A stretch of DNA of 64,000 nucleotides from Niabella drilacis (GTDB lineage: Bacteria; Bacteroidota; Bacteroidia; Chitinophagales; Chitinophagaceae). The first letter of the stretch is position 1; the number at the start of each line of letters is the position of its first letter. The DNA lies in assembly GCF_900101395.1 (NCBI RefSeq), contig NZ_FMZO01000008.1, positions 179,587 through 243,586 of the forward strand. The letters are read 5' to 3'. Positions 1 through 9,600 of the stretch are shown one piece after another. The position numbers and the translations under genes are program-made. Under the pieces are notes generated by a model. That model did no database searches, was not told the origin of the DNA, and worked only from the letters and a program-made list of their open reading frames with translations.

Positions 1-300
1 GGGTTCACAGATGCGTTATCTAATAAGATGCAGCGATGGTTTTTAATGACCGGGGATCATTGGGACACTATTGGAATTAACTATGATCAGCTGAAAGCAT
101 TTTATAAAGAAACATATTTAAAAGAATTGCCAGGTCTTTACAAAGGCAGTACAATTATTGTACAGGTAAATATTCCGCACATATTTTTCTATTACGGACA
201 ATGGGATATAGAATCGCCTGAAGATTTTCAGCTACTTCGCAGGCCGTTTGGCTTGTACAGCCCGGATGGGCGGCACCGCGTTTACTCGTTAAGTCGCTAA
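1..300 (+). CDS. 3' part of a protein of unknown function
   Basis: The frame is open from the first base and stops at 298-300, so this is probably the C-terminal 99 residues of a gene that starts before the window. It contains an aromatic-rich stretch (residues about 20-70, with HWDTIGINYDQLKAFY and IPHIFFYYGQWDIE) and no motif I recognise. The last 20 residues (PDGRHRVYSLSR) are more basic and less typical, so a frameshift near 240-260 cannot be excluded. There is no signal peptide or membrane segment in the visible part. No function is assigned. Confidence 0.4.
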   Translation, partial: GFTDALSNKMQRWFLMTGDHWDTIGINYDQLKAFYKETYLKELPGLYKGSTIIVQVNIPHIFFYYGQWDIESPEDFQLLRRPFGLYSPDGRHRVYSLSR

Positions 301-566
301 GGTCAACGCTGATCTGTTTTAAATAGGTTTCCCGGATCACTTTTTCGTGAGTTGCCGTTTTTTAAAAAAGATAATAGACATGGCTGCTAATTACAGGGAT
401 TACAGAGTCCCTTATCTTACCTGTCTCATCAAGTGAAACAAGCGTTGCTGCTTCATTGGAAAAGGGCAGCCGATCACACAACAAACCCAGCATCACCTCA
501 GGATCTATTAATATATGGAATATCAGGAAACACGTATAAAGAATTGAATATAAATAAGGAATTAAA

Positions 567-1511
567 CTACTTCTCCAGCTTGTAACACCAGCGGAACAGT
601 TTGCCTTCAAAATCAAAAGGGGTGGTAGCCCGGGTAATGTCTTTTATGTGGCCGGTTTGAAGCCTGTCCCTGTCCAGCATGAACTTCCGTGCATTGGTAC
701 TAAAGTACAGGATACCGCCAGGGGACAGGATGCGCAGGCAATCATTGACCAGGGATACGTGGTCCCGCTGAATGTCCAGTATATCATCCATCCGTTTGCT
801 GTTGCTGAAAGTAGGCGGATCCATTACAATAAGATCATAGGTGTTTGCCGGAACCTCCTTTATGTATTGAAGGACATCTGCCTGAACAAATGAATAGCCG
901 GGCTGCTCCAGTGCGTTCAGCTGCATATTCCGCTCTGCCCATTGTGTATAAGTGTGGGAAAGATCCACCGTGGTAATAGCCGCAGCCCTTCCGGCAGCAG
1001 CATAAACGGAGAAGGAGCCTGTATAAGCAAACAGGTTCAATACCCGTTTTCCCGCACTTTCCTCCATTACCATTTTACGGGTAATGCGGTGATCGAGGAA
1101 AAGCCCTGTATCCAGGTAATCCTCAAGGTTCACAATAAATTTAAGCCCGTGTTCCTGTACAATGATCTCATGTTGGGTAATATCGGTTTTCTGGTATTGT
1201 CCCTGGCGGCCGGCTTTACGCTGGCGGAGTTTAACGTGCGCTTTTTCCGGAGCAATACCCGTTACCGCTGCAATTACCTCAATGGTTTGTTTAATCCATT
1301 GCCCGTGCAGGGTTTCATCCATGCCATGGTTCCGTTTGTATTCGGCTATATAGATGTGTGCCTCATACAATTCGATACAGACGGGGAATTCAGGAAGATC
1401 ATGATCATAGATACGGTAACAGCTGATGCCCTGTTTCTGAGCCTGTTTGGAACGGTGCCGGTAAACTTTGGTTAACCGGTTATGGAACATGATAAACTTT
1501 TCTTCGTTCAA
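567..1511 (-). CDS. RlmK-like class I SAM-dependent rRNA methyltransferase
   Basis: A 314-residue cytoplasmic methyltransferase. The SAM-binding motif I is VLNLFAYTGSFSVYAA near residues 153-168, followed by the acidic motif VDLSHTY. The catalytic-region motif DPPTFSNSKRM near residue 232 is the signature of the C-terminal (RlmK, m7G2069) half of E. coli RlmKL, and the following IQRDHVSLVNDCLRIL matches the same family. The RlmL half and THUMP domain of the fused enzyme are absent, so this is the stand-alone RlmK-type form. An internal Met eight residues in is an alternative start. It is divergent from the exonuclease gene, with only 35 bp between the start codons. The substrate base is inferred from family membership, not shown. 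Confidence 0.85.
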   Translation of the reverse strand: MNEEKFIMFHNRLTKVYRHRSKQAQKQGISCYRIYDHDLPEFPVCIELYEAHIYIAEYKRNHGMDETLHGQWIKQTIEVIAAVTGIAPEKAHVKLRQRKAGRQGQYQKTDITQHEIIVQEHGLKFIVNLEDYLDTGLFLDHRITRKMVMEESAGKRVLNLFAYTGSFSVYAAAGRAAAITTVDLSHTYTQWAERNMQLNALEQPGYSFVQADVLQYIKEVPANTYDLIVMDPPTFSNSKRMDDILDIQRDHVSLVNDCLRILSPGGILYFSTNARKFMLDRDRLQTGHIKDITRATTPFDFEGKLFRWCYKLEK

Positions 1512-1546
1512 GTTTGATTTTTTTGCGAAATTAGCCTTTTACAGGA

Positions 1547-2941
1547 ATGCAATACGCAATTGTTGATATTGAAACAACCGGCTCTTATGCTGCTGCCAGC
1601 GGCATTACGGAGATCAGTATACAGGTATTGGATGAAGAAGGGATTGTCATGGACCGTTTTGAAAGCCTGGTAAACCCGGTACAGCAGATCCCCGGCTATA
1701 TACAGGCGCTTACGGGGATCAGCAATGAAATGGTGGAGCAGGCGCCTCTCTTTGAAGCCATAGCAGCCGAAGTGTACCAATTACTGCAGGACCGGGTTTT
1801 TGTAGCCCATAGCGTAAATTTCGATTATTCTTTTGTAAAGAGCCAGTTATCCTATTGCGGGTACGAACTCGATACCCACAAGCTTTGCACGGTACGTTTA
1901 AGCCGGAAGATCCTGCCCGGGCACGCATCTTATAGCCTGGGCAGGCTTTGTGAAGCGTTGGGGATCACGCATTCCAATAAGCACAGGGCCGGGGGGGATG
2001 CGGATGCCACGGTAACCCTGTTTCAGCTGCTGCTGAAGAACGACACCGAGCAACATATACTCCGGAGTCTTAAAAGAACATCGAAAGAACAGGCGCTGCC
2101 CCCCAATGTACCCCGGTCGGAATTTGAGCAGCTGCCCTATACCCCCGGCGTGTATTATTTTCATGATGATAAAGGAAAGATCGTATATGTAGGCAAGGCG
2201 AAAAATATCCGCTACCGGGTCAGCAGTCATTTCAGTAACAATTCTACCGGGCGGCAGAAACAGAATTTCATGCGTCATGTATATCACATCAGTTACGAAG
2301 AGTGTGGTACAGAGTTGATGGCTGCTGTAAAGGAATCAACGGAGATCAAACGGCTCTGGCCCCGTTTTAATGCTTCGCAAAAAAGAAGGGAAGATCTGTA
2401 TGGGATCATATCTTATGAGGACCAGAACGGTTATTTAAGACTGGGCGTTGACAAAACGGTACGGGGTAAAGTGCTGCTGAATTCGTTCCATCATATGGAG
2501 GGGGCCAAAGCATCGCTGCGGCAATTGGTGCAGGAATATGAGCTGTGCCCCCGTTTGTGTTTTATTGGCGAAGCCCTTTATGATGAAAAAATGCACCGGT
2601 TGCTCTGCCGTGGCGCCTGTGAAAAACGAGAGGCTCCTGATGTATATAACAGCCGGGTTCTGCAGGCCGTTGCCCAGCTGGAGAACCTTCCGTCATTTGC
2701 GATCGTTGATAAGGGTATTCATCATGATGAAAAGTCCTGCATCCTGGTTTGGAAAGGCAGCTTTTATGGCATGGGGTTTATTCCGGGGGATCTTCAGATC
2801 GAACGCCCCGAACAGCTGCGTGAAGAGGTAACGCCTTATAGGGAAAACAGTACCATTACCAACATGTTGTTTGCCTATGCAAAAAGATACCCCTCGAAAA
2901 TTATCCGTTTTGAGCCGGCGAACCTGGCGGAATCTCATTAA
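1547..2941 (+). CDS. DEDDh 3'-5' exonuclease fused to GIY-YIG nuclease (DnaQ-UvrC-like)
   Basis: A 464-residue two-domain nuclease. Residues 1-165 are a DnaQ/PolC-type proofreading exonuclease fold: IVDIETTG gives the first acidic pair, VAHSVNFDYSFV the Exo II Asp, and HRAGGDADAT the Exo III His and Asp. Residues about 195-280 are a GIY-YIG domain (GVYYFHDDKGKIVYVGKA, then an Arg and a later Glu) like the N-terminus of UvrC or Cho. The C-terminal 180 residues resemble the poorly characterised tail seen in the same family, with Cys residues near 345 and 360. Such fusions occur across Bacteroidota. A role in DNA repair is inferred; the structure is compatible with incision plus end trimming in one chain. 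Confidence 0.85.
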   Translation: MQYAIVDIETTGSYAAASGITEISIQVLDEEGIVMDRFESLVNPVQQIPGYIQALTGISNEMVEQAPLFEAIAAEVYQLLQDRVFVAHSVNFDYSFVKSQLSYCGYELDTHKLCTVRLSRKILPGHASYSLGRLCEALGITHSNKHRAGGDADATVTLFQLLLKNDTEQHILRSLKRTSKEQALPPNVPRSEFEQLPYTPGVYYFHDDKGKIVYVGKAKNIRYRVSSHFSNNSTGRQKQNFMRHVYHISYEECGTELMAAVKESTEIKRLWPRFNASQKRREDLYGIISYEDQNGYLRLGVDKTVRGKVLLNSFHHMEGAKASLRQLVQEYELCPRLCFIGEALYDEKMHRLLCRGACEKREAPDVYNSRVLQAVAQLENLPSFAIVDKGIHHDEKSCILVWKGSFYGMGFIPGDLQIERPEQLREEVTPYRENSTITNMLFAYAKRYPSKIIRFEPANLAESH

Positions 2942-3070
2942 TTTTATGGCCCGTGATGTGAAGAGGCGCCCTGCCGTTGGAGTGCAGGGCACAGGAACGG
3001 GGAACGATCGCTTTGGTTACTGAAGGTGGCGCTGCATGGATCACGTAGTTAAAACTGTATAAAATATAAA

Positions 3071-3751
3071 ATGAATATGATGGTTAAAAAAACGGCATTG
3101 CTGTTGCCCCTGGTATTACTGATGTTAGCATTTCAACCGGTTAAAAAAAAGAAAGTGATCTTTTTTGGAGATTCGATCACCCAGCAGGGAGCAGGCCCGG
3201 GGGGATATATTATGCGGATCGATAGTATGAGCAAGGCAGCGCACCTGGCCGATCAGTTTGAGTTTGTGGGCAAGGGCATTGGCGGCAATAAGGTATACGA
3301 CCTGTTTCTCCGGTTTCAGCCGGATGTGCTGGATCAGAAACCGGATATTGTGCTGGTATATGTTGGCATCAATGACGTATGGCATAAAGCAATGGGAACG
3401 GGTACCGATTTTGACAAGTTTGGGAAATTCTACGACGCGATTATTTCCACGCTGAAGAAACAGGGGATACAGCCGGTCGTTTGTACGCCTTCTGTAATTG
3501 GCGAGTGGAATGACGGTACCAATCAGCAGGACGGTGATCTGAACCTGTATGCAAAATGGATCCGGGAGTATGCTGCTAAAAACGGGGTGCCATTGGTCGA
3601 TCTCCGCAAGATATTCCTGGATTATTTGCAGCAGAACAACCCGGAAAATAAAGACCGGGGGATCCTGACAGTGGACCGTGTTCACTTAAATGAAAAAGGG
3701 AACCAGCTGGTAGCTGATGCTATGTGGAAGGTGATCAGGTCCCTGAAGTAA
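3071..3751 (+). CDS. Secreted SGNH/GDSL hydrolase
   Basis: A 226-residue SGNH esterase or lipase-like protein with an N-terminal signal peptide (hydrophobic residues 7-20). Block I is VIFFGDSITQQG with the nucleophile Ser, block II is the Gly in GKGIGGNKVYDL, block III is VYVGINDVWH with the oxyanion Asn, and block V is VDRVHLNEKG with the catalytic Asp and His. The fold is the rhamnogalacturonan acetylesterase/TesA type. The substrate is unknown; carbohydrate acetyl esters are common for secreted Bacteroidota members. The start could also be the Met two codons later. There is a short GC-rich hairpin just after the stop and a stronger terminator at 3931. Confidence 0.85.
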   Translation: MNMMVKKTALLLPLVLLMLAFQPVKKKKVIFFGDSITQQGAGPGGYIMRIDSMSKAAHLADQFEFVGKGIGGNKVYDLFLRFQPDVLDQKPDIVLVYVGINDVWHKAMGTGTDFDKFGKFYDAIISTLKKQGIQPVVCTPSVIGEWNDGTNQQDGDLNLYAKWIREYAAKNGVPLVDLRKIFLDYLQQNNPENKDRGILTVDRVHLNEKGNQLVADAMWKVIRSLK

Positions 3752-3930
3752 ACTTCAGGAAACATAAAATAGCCTCCGGCGCTTCGGGGGGATTTTACAT
3801 TAAAAAATCTCATTGGTCCCGCCGCTGCTCAATGGTCCTGTTACAGCCTGGAGATACGGATGCTTCATATTTTCAGTTCTGGTAAAGCGGTGGGTGCCTG
3901 AAATATTTTCCCGGCATAGAAAATTGTTAC

Positions 3931-3971
3931 AAAATAAAAGCTCCCGGTTAAAGATCGGGAGCTTTTATTTT
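3931..3971. terminator. Bidirectional intrinsic terminator
   Basis: A near-perfect inverted repeat: AAAATAAAAGCTCCCG, a nine-base loop, then CGGGAGCTTTTATTTT. It has a U-rich tail on both strands and sits between the convergent SGNH hydrolase and tyrS genes, so it can end both transcripts. Confidence 0.9.
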
Positions 3972-3988
3972 ATGTTCTGAATGGGATC

Positions 3989-5278
3989 TTATATTTCCAT
4001 TCCTATTGCTTCCGCCAGGTAATAGTTCTTTTTCCCTTTTTGTAATAAAATATAGCGGTTGTGCAACAGGTGGGTACGGGTAACCGGCAGCTGGATATCG
4101 TTTACTTTTTCGCGGTTAAGGCTGATGCCGCCGCCCTGGATCAGTTTCCGGGCTTCTCCTTTGCTTGAGGCTACCCCCGTGTCTGCCAGCAGCGAAATAA
4201 TATCAATACCCTGTTCCAATGCAGCCCCGGGGATAGTGGCTTTTATAACGCCTTCAAGTCCTTCCAGGTCCTCAATGCTCATTTCGGACGCGGGCTTGCT
4301 TTGGTTGGCAAACAGCTTTTCGGTAGTAATGACGGCCTTTTCGTATTCCTGTGCTCCATGAACAAAGCAGGTGATCTCCCTGGCCAGTGTTTTTTGAAGA
4401 AGGCGCTCTGCGGGATTTTGTCCGTGCCGGCTGATGAGGTCGTTAATAACAGGCTCTTCCAGGAAAGTGAAGATCTTAATCCAGGATGCGGCATCTTCAT
4501 CGCTGGTATTGAGCCAGAACTGGTAAAACTGGTAGGGGCTGGTCTTTTCCGGGTCCAGCCACACATTTCCTTTTTCGGTTTTCCCGAATTTGGTGCCGTC
4601 TGCTTTCCGGATCAGGGGGCAGGTAAAGGCAAATGCCTCTTTTCCCGCTTTGCGGCGTATGAACTCCGTACCGGTAGTGATATTACCCCACTGGTCGCTA
4701 CCGCCCATCTGGAGCTTTACATTTTGCGTTGTATACAGGTGATAAAAATCAAAACCCTGCATCAGCTGGTAGGCAAACTCTGTATAGCTGATCCCTACTT
4801 CGCCTTCGAAGCGCTTTTTAACGCTGTCTTTGGCCATCATATAATTGACGGTAATATGCTTTCCCGCGTCTCTGAGGAATTCCAGGAAGCTGATGCCCTT
4901 AAACCAGTCGTAGTTATTGACCATGATGGCCGCGTTGGGGTTCGCCGGTGAAAAATCCAGGTATCTTTCCAGCTGCTGTTTGATACCCGCCACGTTTGCT
5001 GCGAGGGTTGTTTCATTGAGCAGGTTCCGTTCCTCACTTTTGCCGCTGGGATCACCGATCATACCGGTGGCGCCTCCTACAAGGGCCACCGGGCGGTGTC
5101 CTGCTTTTTGCAGGTGCACCAGGAGCAGGATGGGTACCAGGCTCCCGATATGCAGGCTGGTGGCGGTGGGATCAAAACCAATATATCCTGTGGTCATTTC
5201 CTTCTCCAGCTGCGCTTCGGTGCCGGGGATAATGTCCTGGATCATGCCTCTCCATCTCAGTTCTGATATTATATTCAT
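3989..5278 (-). CDS. tyrS: Tyrosyl-tRNA synthetase (TyrRS)
   Basis: A class I aminoacyl-tRNA synthetase of 429 residues, the usual length for bacterial TyrRS. It charges tRNA-Tyr in the cytoplasm. The HIGH motif is HIGS at residues 43-46 within GFDPTATSLHIGSL. The KMSKS equivalent is KFGKT at 230-234, and the tyrosine-pocket segment GSDQWGNI is at 193-200. The C-terminal 80 residues form an S4 RNA-binding domain (SKGEARKLIQGGGISLN). No T-box leader is visible upstream. It is monocistronic and ends at the shared terminator at 3931-3971. Confidence 0.97.
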   Translation of the reverse strand: MNIISELRWRGMIQDIIPGTEAQLEKEMTTGYIGFDPTATSLHIGSLVPILLLVHLQKAGHRPVALVGGATGMIGDPSGKSEERNLLNETTLAANVAGIKQQLERYLDFSPANPNAAIMVNNYDWFKGISFLEFLRDAGKHITVNYMMAKDSVKKRFEGEVGISYTEFAYQLMQGFDFYHLYTTQNVKLQMGGSDQWGNITTGTEFIRRKAGKEAFAFTCPLIRKADGTKFGKTEKGNVWLDPEKTSPYQFYQFWLNTSDEDAASWIKIFTFLEEPVINDLISRHGQNPAERLLQKTLAREITCFVHGAQEYEKAVITTEKLFANQSKPASEMSIEDLEGLEGVIKATIPGAALEQGIDIISLLADTGVASSKGEARKLIQGGGISLNREKVNDIQLPVTRTHLLHNRYILLQKGKKNYYLAEAIGMEI

Positions 5279-5570
5279 AATCTATAGCCCTTTAATAAAG
5301 GCTGCAAAGGTACGCTATCTGTCTTTAAGAATGTGCGTTCCCGGGCTGTATAACATTTTTTCTTCCATCCTTTTTGCGGCCCTGTGTTCCTGCCAACAGC
5401 AGGAGGAACGTAAAAAATAATGCAGCGGTCAGGATGTGGTTTTACCCGGTTGAACGAATAAATGATAGCACTGATCTAAAAACCGATGTTTGTAAGTGCT
5501 TTATGCCTAATTTCGTTGCGGATAATTGTACTTATTGGAAAATTGTGGACCCTAAACTTAATCTGATAGA

Positions 5571-6680
5571 ATGAAAGCATTGAAACCATGCTTTTTACTG
5601 CTGTTTTTGCTGGTGACCCTTGTTTCGGAGGCCCAGTTCCGGAAATATTCCAATGAATTCCTGAATATTGGCGCCGGCGCCCGGGGGCTGGGTATGGGCA
5701 GCGCCCAGGTAGCAACGGTTGCAGATGGTACTGCCGGCTACTGGAACCCCGCAGGTCTGGTAAATGTGCAGGACAACATTCAGCTGAACCTGATGCACGC
5801 CGAATACTTTGCTGGTATCGGCAAATATGACTATCTCAGTATGGCATTGCCTACAACCAGCTCCAAACGGACACTGGGTATCACGGCCCTCCGGTTTGCG
5901 GTGGACGATATCATGAATACATTGTTCCTGGTAGAGCCGGACGGATCGCTCAATTATAATAATATTAAATCCTTTTCCTCTGCAGATTACGGGTTCCTTT
6001 TGTCTTATGCTCAGAACCTGAAACGTACGGAAAAGAAAAGCGTCAATTTTGGCATTAATGCCAAAGTGATCCACCGGAGCGTGGGCAGCTTTGCCAAGGC
6101 CTGGGGATTTGGACTGGATGCAGGGCTGCAGTTTGTGCAGGACCGGTGGCGGTTCGGGATCGTGGGCAGGGATATTACAACAACGTTCAACAGCTGGGCC
6201 TTTAATTTTACAGAAGAAGAAAAGGAAGCACTCTACCTTGCCAAAAATGATATTCCTGTAAAATCGACTGAAATGACTTCCCCGCGTTTAATACTGGGTG
6301 GTGCCCGTGTATTTCCATTTGGCAAAAGATCCGGGCTTTTGGCTGAAGCAAACCTGGATCTGACGTTCGACGGGAAGCGGAATACCGTAGTAAGCGGCGA
6401 TCCGGTCAGTATTGATCCTAAACTGGGACTTGAGTATAACTACAGGGATGTTATTTTTATACGGGGCGGGGTCAACAATTTTCAGAAGGGACTTGCGGAT
6501 GGTGATACCGTGAACCAGAAAAGAGTGTGGATCTTTCAGCCAAGCATTGGCGTCGGGTTTCGGGTGCAATCCTTCATGATCGATTATGCGTTCACGAACC
6601 TGGCCAACCAGTCGAACCCGCTGTTTACGCATGTGTTCTCCCTTAAAATGGATGTCCGGAGAAAAAGAAACCAAAATTAA
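5571..6680 (+). CDS. PorV/PorQ-family outer membrane barrel (T9SS-associated)
   Basis: A 369-residue outer membrane beta-barrel with a signal peptide (cleavage after SEAQ, near residue 21). The opening FLNIGAGARGLGMGSAQVA and AGYWNPAGL are the conserved N-terminal block of PorV/PorQ (FadL-like) proteins. In T9SS the PorV protein shuttles cargo from the translocon to the PorU sortase. The next gene, 13 nt downstream, is a PorU-type sortase, which supports a shuttle partner for that sortase. It is not certain whether this is the main PorV or a paralogue dedicated to the long sortase, so no symbol is given. Confidence 0.85.
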   Translation: MKALKPCFLLLFLLVTLVSEAQFRKYSNEFLNIGAGARGLGMGSAQVATVADGTAGYWNPAGLVNVQDNIQLNLMHAEYFAGIGKYDYLSMALPTTSSKRTLGITALRFAVDDIMNTLFLVEPDGSLNYNNIKSFSSADYGFLLSYAQNLKRTEKKSVNFGINAKVIHRSVGSFAKAWGFGLDAGLQFVQDRWRFGIVGRDITTTFNSWAFNFTEEEKEALYLAKNDIPVKSTEMTSPRLILGGARVFPFGKRSGLLAEANLDLTFDGKRNTVVSGDPVSIDPKLGLEYNYRDVIFIRGGVNNFQKGLADGDTVNQKRVWIFQPSIGVGFRVQSFMIDYAFTNLANQSNPLFTHVFSLKMDVRRKRNQN

Positions 6681-6693
6681 TACGTGGCAACGA

Positions 6694-9600
6694 ATGAAAA
6701 AACTGCTCACTATAGGATTGCTGATCTTTTCAATTGCTGCAGGTGCGCAGCAGTTCGGTAATGAGTGGATCGACTATAGCAAAACCTATTATAAGTTTAA
6801 AATAGCCGCAAACGGTTTATATCGCATTCCTGCGGCAACGCTTGCTGCGGCCAACCTGGGGACGGTGGATGCAGCTCATTTTCAATTATGGCGCAATGGG
6901 GTGGAAGTACCGCTCTACACTTCTTCAGGATCGGGCGCACTGGGTGCGGGTGGTTATATTGAGTTCTGGGGACAGATGAATGACGGTAAGGTGGATAATG
7001 CCCTATACCGGTTGCCGGAGCAGCAGCTTTCCGATGCCAAAAGCCTCTTTACAGATTCCTCAGCCTACTTTTTGACCGTAAACCCGGCAGGGGGTAATAA
7101 ACGGCTGAGTATTGTCTCCGCGAATATACCGGCGGGGGCCACGCCCGAGCCTTATTTTATATACCGGGCTGATACAAGTTTTAGCGAGCAGATCCATTTA
7201 GGCCGGCCAGAAGGCTCCGGTACCGGTATCCTGTACGTGGCCTCTATTGAAGAGGGAGAGGGCTGGGCTTCTGCTGATATCAGTGAAGGACAGTCCAGGA
7301 GTTTCCAAAGGAATCTTTATGCCTATACTGGCACAGGAGCGCCTGATGCTACGGTGCAGATGAACGTTGCAGGCAATAATGCAGCTACCAGGAAGGCGCA
7401 GCTTACCGTAAACGGGAACCTGGTCTTTGACCAGCCGCTGGTGAATTTTGATTACGCAAAATTGTCCAGGACAATGCCGGCGGGCATGCTCACCGGGGGA
7501 GCAGAGGGTTTTGTGATCACCAATGCTGCCACGGTTTCCAGCCGTATGCGGGTAGCCTCCGTTGGGGTTACTTACGCACGTAAATTTGATTTTGGTGGCG
7601 CGGCCAACTTCGCGTTCACGCTGCCCGCCCGCAGTTCAGGATATTACCTGGAGATCTCTAATTTTAATTTTTCCGGTGGCGCCCCCGTTCTCTACGACAA
7701 AGCTAATGGGCGCCGTTATGCTGTTGATGCAACCAATCCCTTGCTGTTAAAAGTGTTTTTACCTGCTGCCGGGCAAACACAGGACCTGGTGCTTGTAAGC
7801 CAGGCCGCGGCAAATATCCGGCAGGTGTCTGCCCTGGAGTCGCGGACCTTTGTCAACTATAGTACAGCGCAAAACCAGGGTAATTATTTAATGATCACGA
7901 ATAGTGCACTGCTTTCCGGCGGCGACGGTTCACGGCCTGTAGACGATTACCGCGATTACCGTGCTTCTGCAGCTGGTGGCGGGTACAACGCAAAGATCTA
8001 CCTGGTCGATCAGCTCACCGACCAGTTTGCCTACGGGATCCAGTATCACCCTTTATTGGTGCGGAACTTTTTACGGTTTGCCCGCAGCAAATTTTCGCAG
8101 CAGCCAGGGCAGGCTTTTCTTATCGGTAAAGGCGTTTCCTATGTTTCGTCGAGAGTATATCCCACCAATGAGCTGGCTCCGCAATTAGCACAGCTGAACC
8201 TGGTACCTACATTTGGGTACCCGGCATCCGATGTATTGCTGGCGGCAGAGGGGAGCAGCTCGCAACCGCTTACTCCCATCGGGCGGCTGTCGGTAGTAAA
8301 TGGGAACGAGATCTCCGTTTATTTGGAAAAGATCAAACAGTATGAGCAGCATCTGGCATCCACGCCGCCCGGTATCGATGAAAGTGCCTGGAAAAAAGCG
8401 GTCATCCACATTGTAGGTGCCAGCGATCAGTCTACACAGGATCTTCTCGGAAGTTTGTTGGGACTGCATCAAAAAATTATTGAGGACACCCTTTCCGGGA
8501 TGAATGTAGAGAATATTATTCCCTCGACTGTTAATCAGGGACAACAATTAACGGAGCGTTTGGCAAACAGGATTAATAATGGGGCATCACTTCTGACGTA
8601 TTTTGGCCATTCTTCTGCAACAACACTGGGGTTTAATATGGAAGACCCTGCCAGCTATTCCAATTCCGGTAAATACCCAGTGTTTAATATGATGGGGTGT
8701 AACGTGGGCGATATTTTCGGCTATAGCACTTCCCGGCTGTCGACCCTGGAAACGGTTTCAGAAAAATATGTTCTGGCAAAAGACAGGGGCAGTATCGGTA
8801 TGATGGCCGGTACCAGCCTGGGTTATATTTCCACGCTCGATATCTACAATACAAGATTCTATACTCTTTTAGCGCAAAAAGATTATGGAAAAACACTTGG
8901 TGAGCTGATGGTACATGCGATTGCCGAAGTGTATAAACGGCCCAGCGGCGAGAACGATTTCCTGCAAAGGGCGCAGTGCGAAGAATATACATTGAACGGG
9001 GACCCGGCCATCCGTTTATACCAGTTTGACAAACCGGATTATGCGGTTGAGGATGCATCGGTAAGTATTGCCCCCAGTTTTATTTCAGTAGCGGAAACAA
9101 ATTTTACTGTAAAGGCCCGGATCAACAATCTTGGAAAAGCGATTAACAAAGCCGTAATTGTTGAGTTGAGGCGGACTTTGCCCGATGGTTCTTCGTCTGT
9201 ATTTAAAAGAGATACGCTTTCTCCGATCCACTTTGCTGATTCGCTGCAATATACCATACCGATCGACCCGGTAAAACATAAGGGGCAGAATAAGATCACG
9301 ATCTCCATTGATCCGGAAAATACGATTGCAGAGCTGAATAAGGGCAATAATGTTATAGTAAAGGATGTTTATATATATCAGGATGAGATCCGCCCGGTTT
9401 ATCCATATGATTATGCTATAGTCAACAAGCAAAATATCGTTTTTGCAGCGTCAACAGCGGACCCCTTTGCACAGGCTAAGCAATACATTATGGAATTGGA
9501 TACCACAAGATTATTTAATTCCCCCGCTAAAATAATATTGAATAAAACAATCGTAGGAGGGTTGGTTGAGTTTCAGCCATCGGTTACTTTTCAAAATGAT

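Noticed and set aside
942..1475. 177-residue frame opposite the RlmK-like gene
   Set aside because: It is antisense to a gene with clear methyltransferase motifs and shows no domain of its own.
5279..5570. Control leader for tyrS or promoter for the PorV/PorQ gene
   Set aside because: No T-box features. TAATTTCG at 5508-5515 is one base off the -7 consensus, but the only TTTG is 15 nt upstream, too close.
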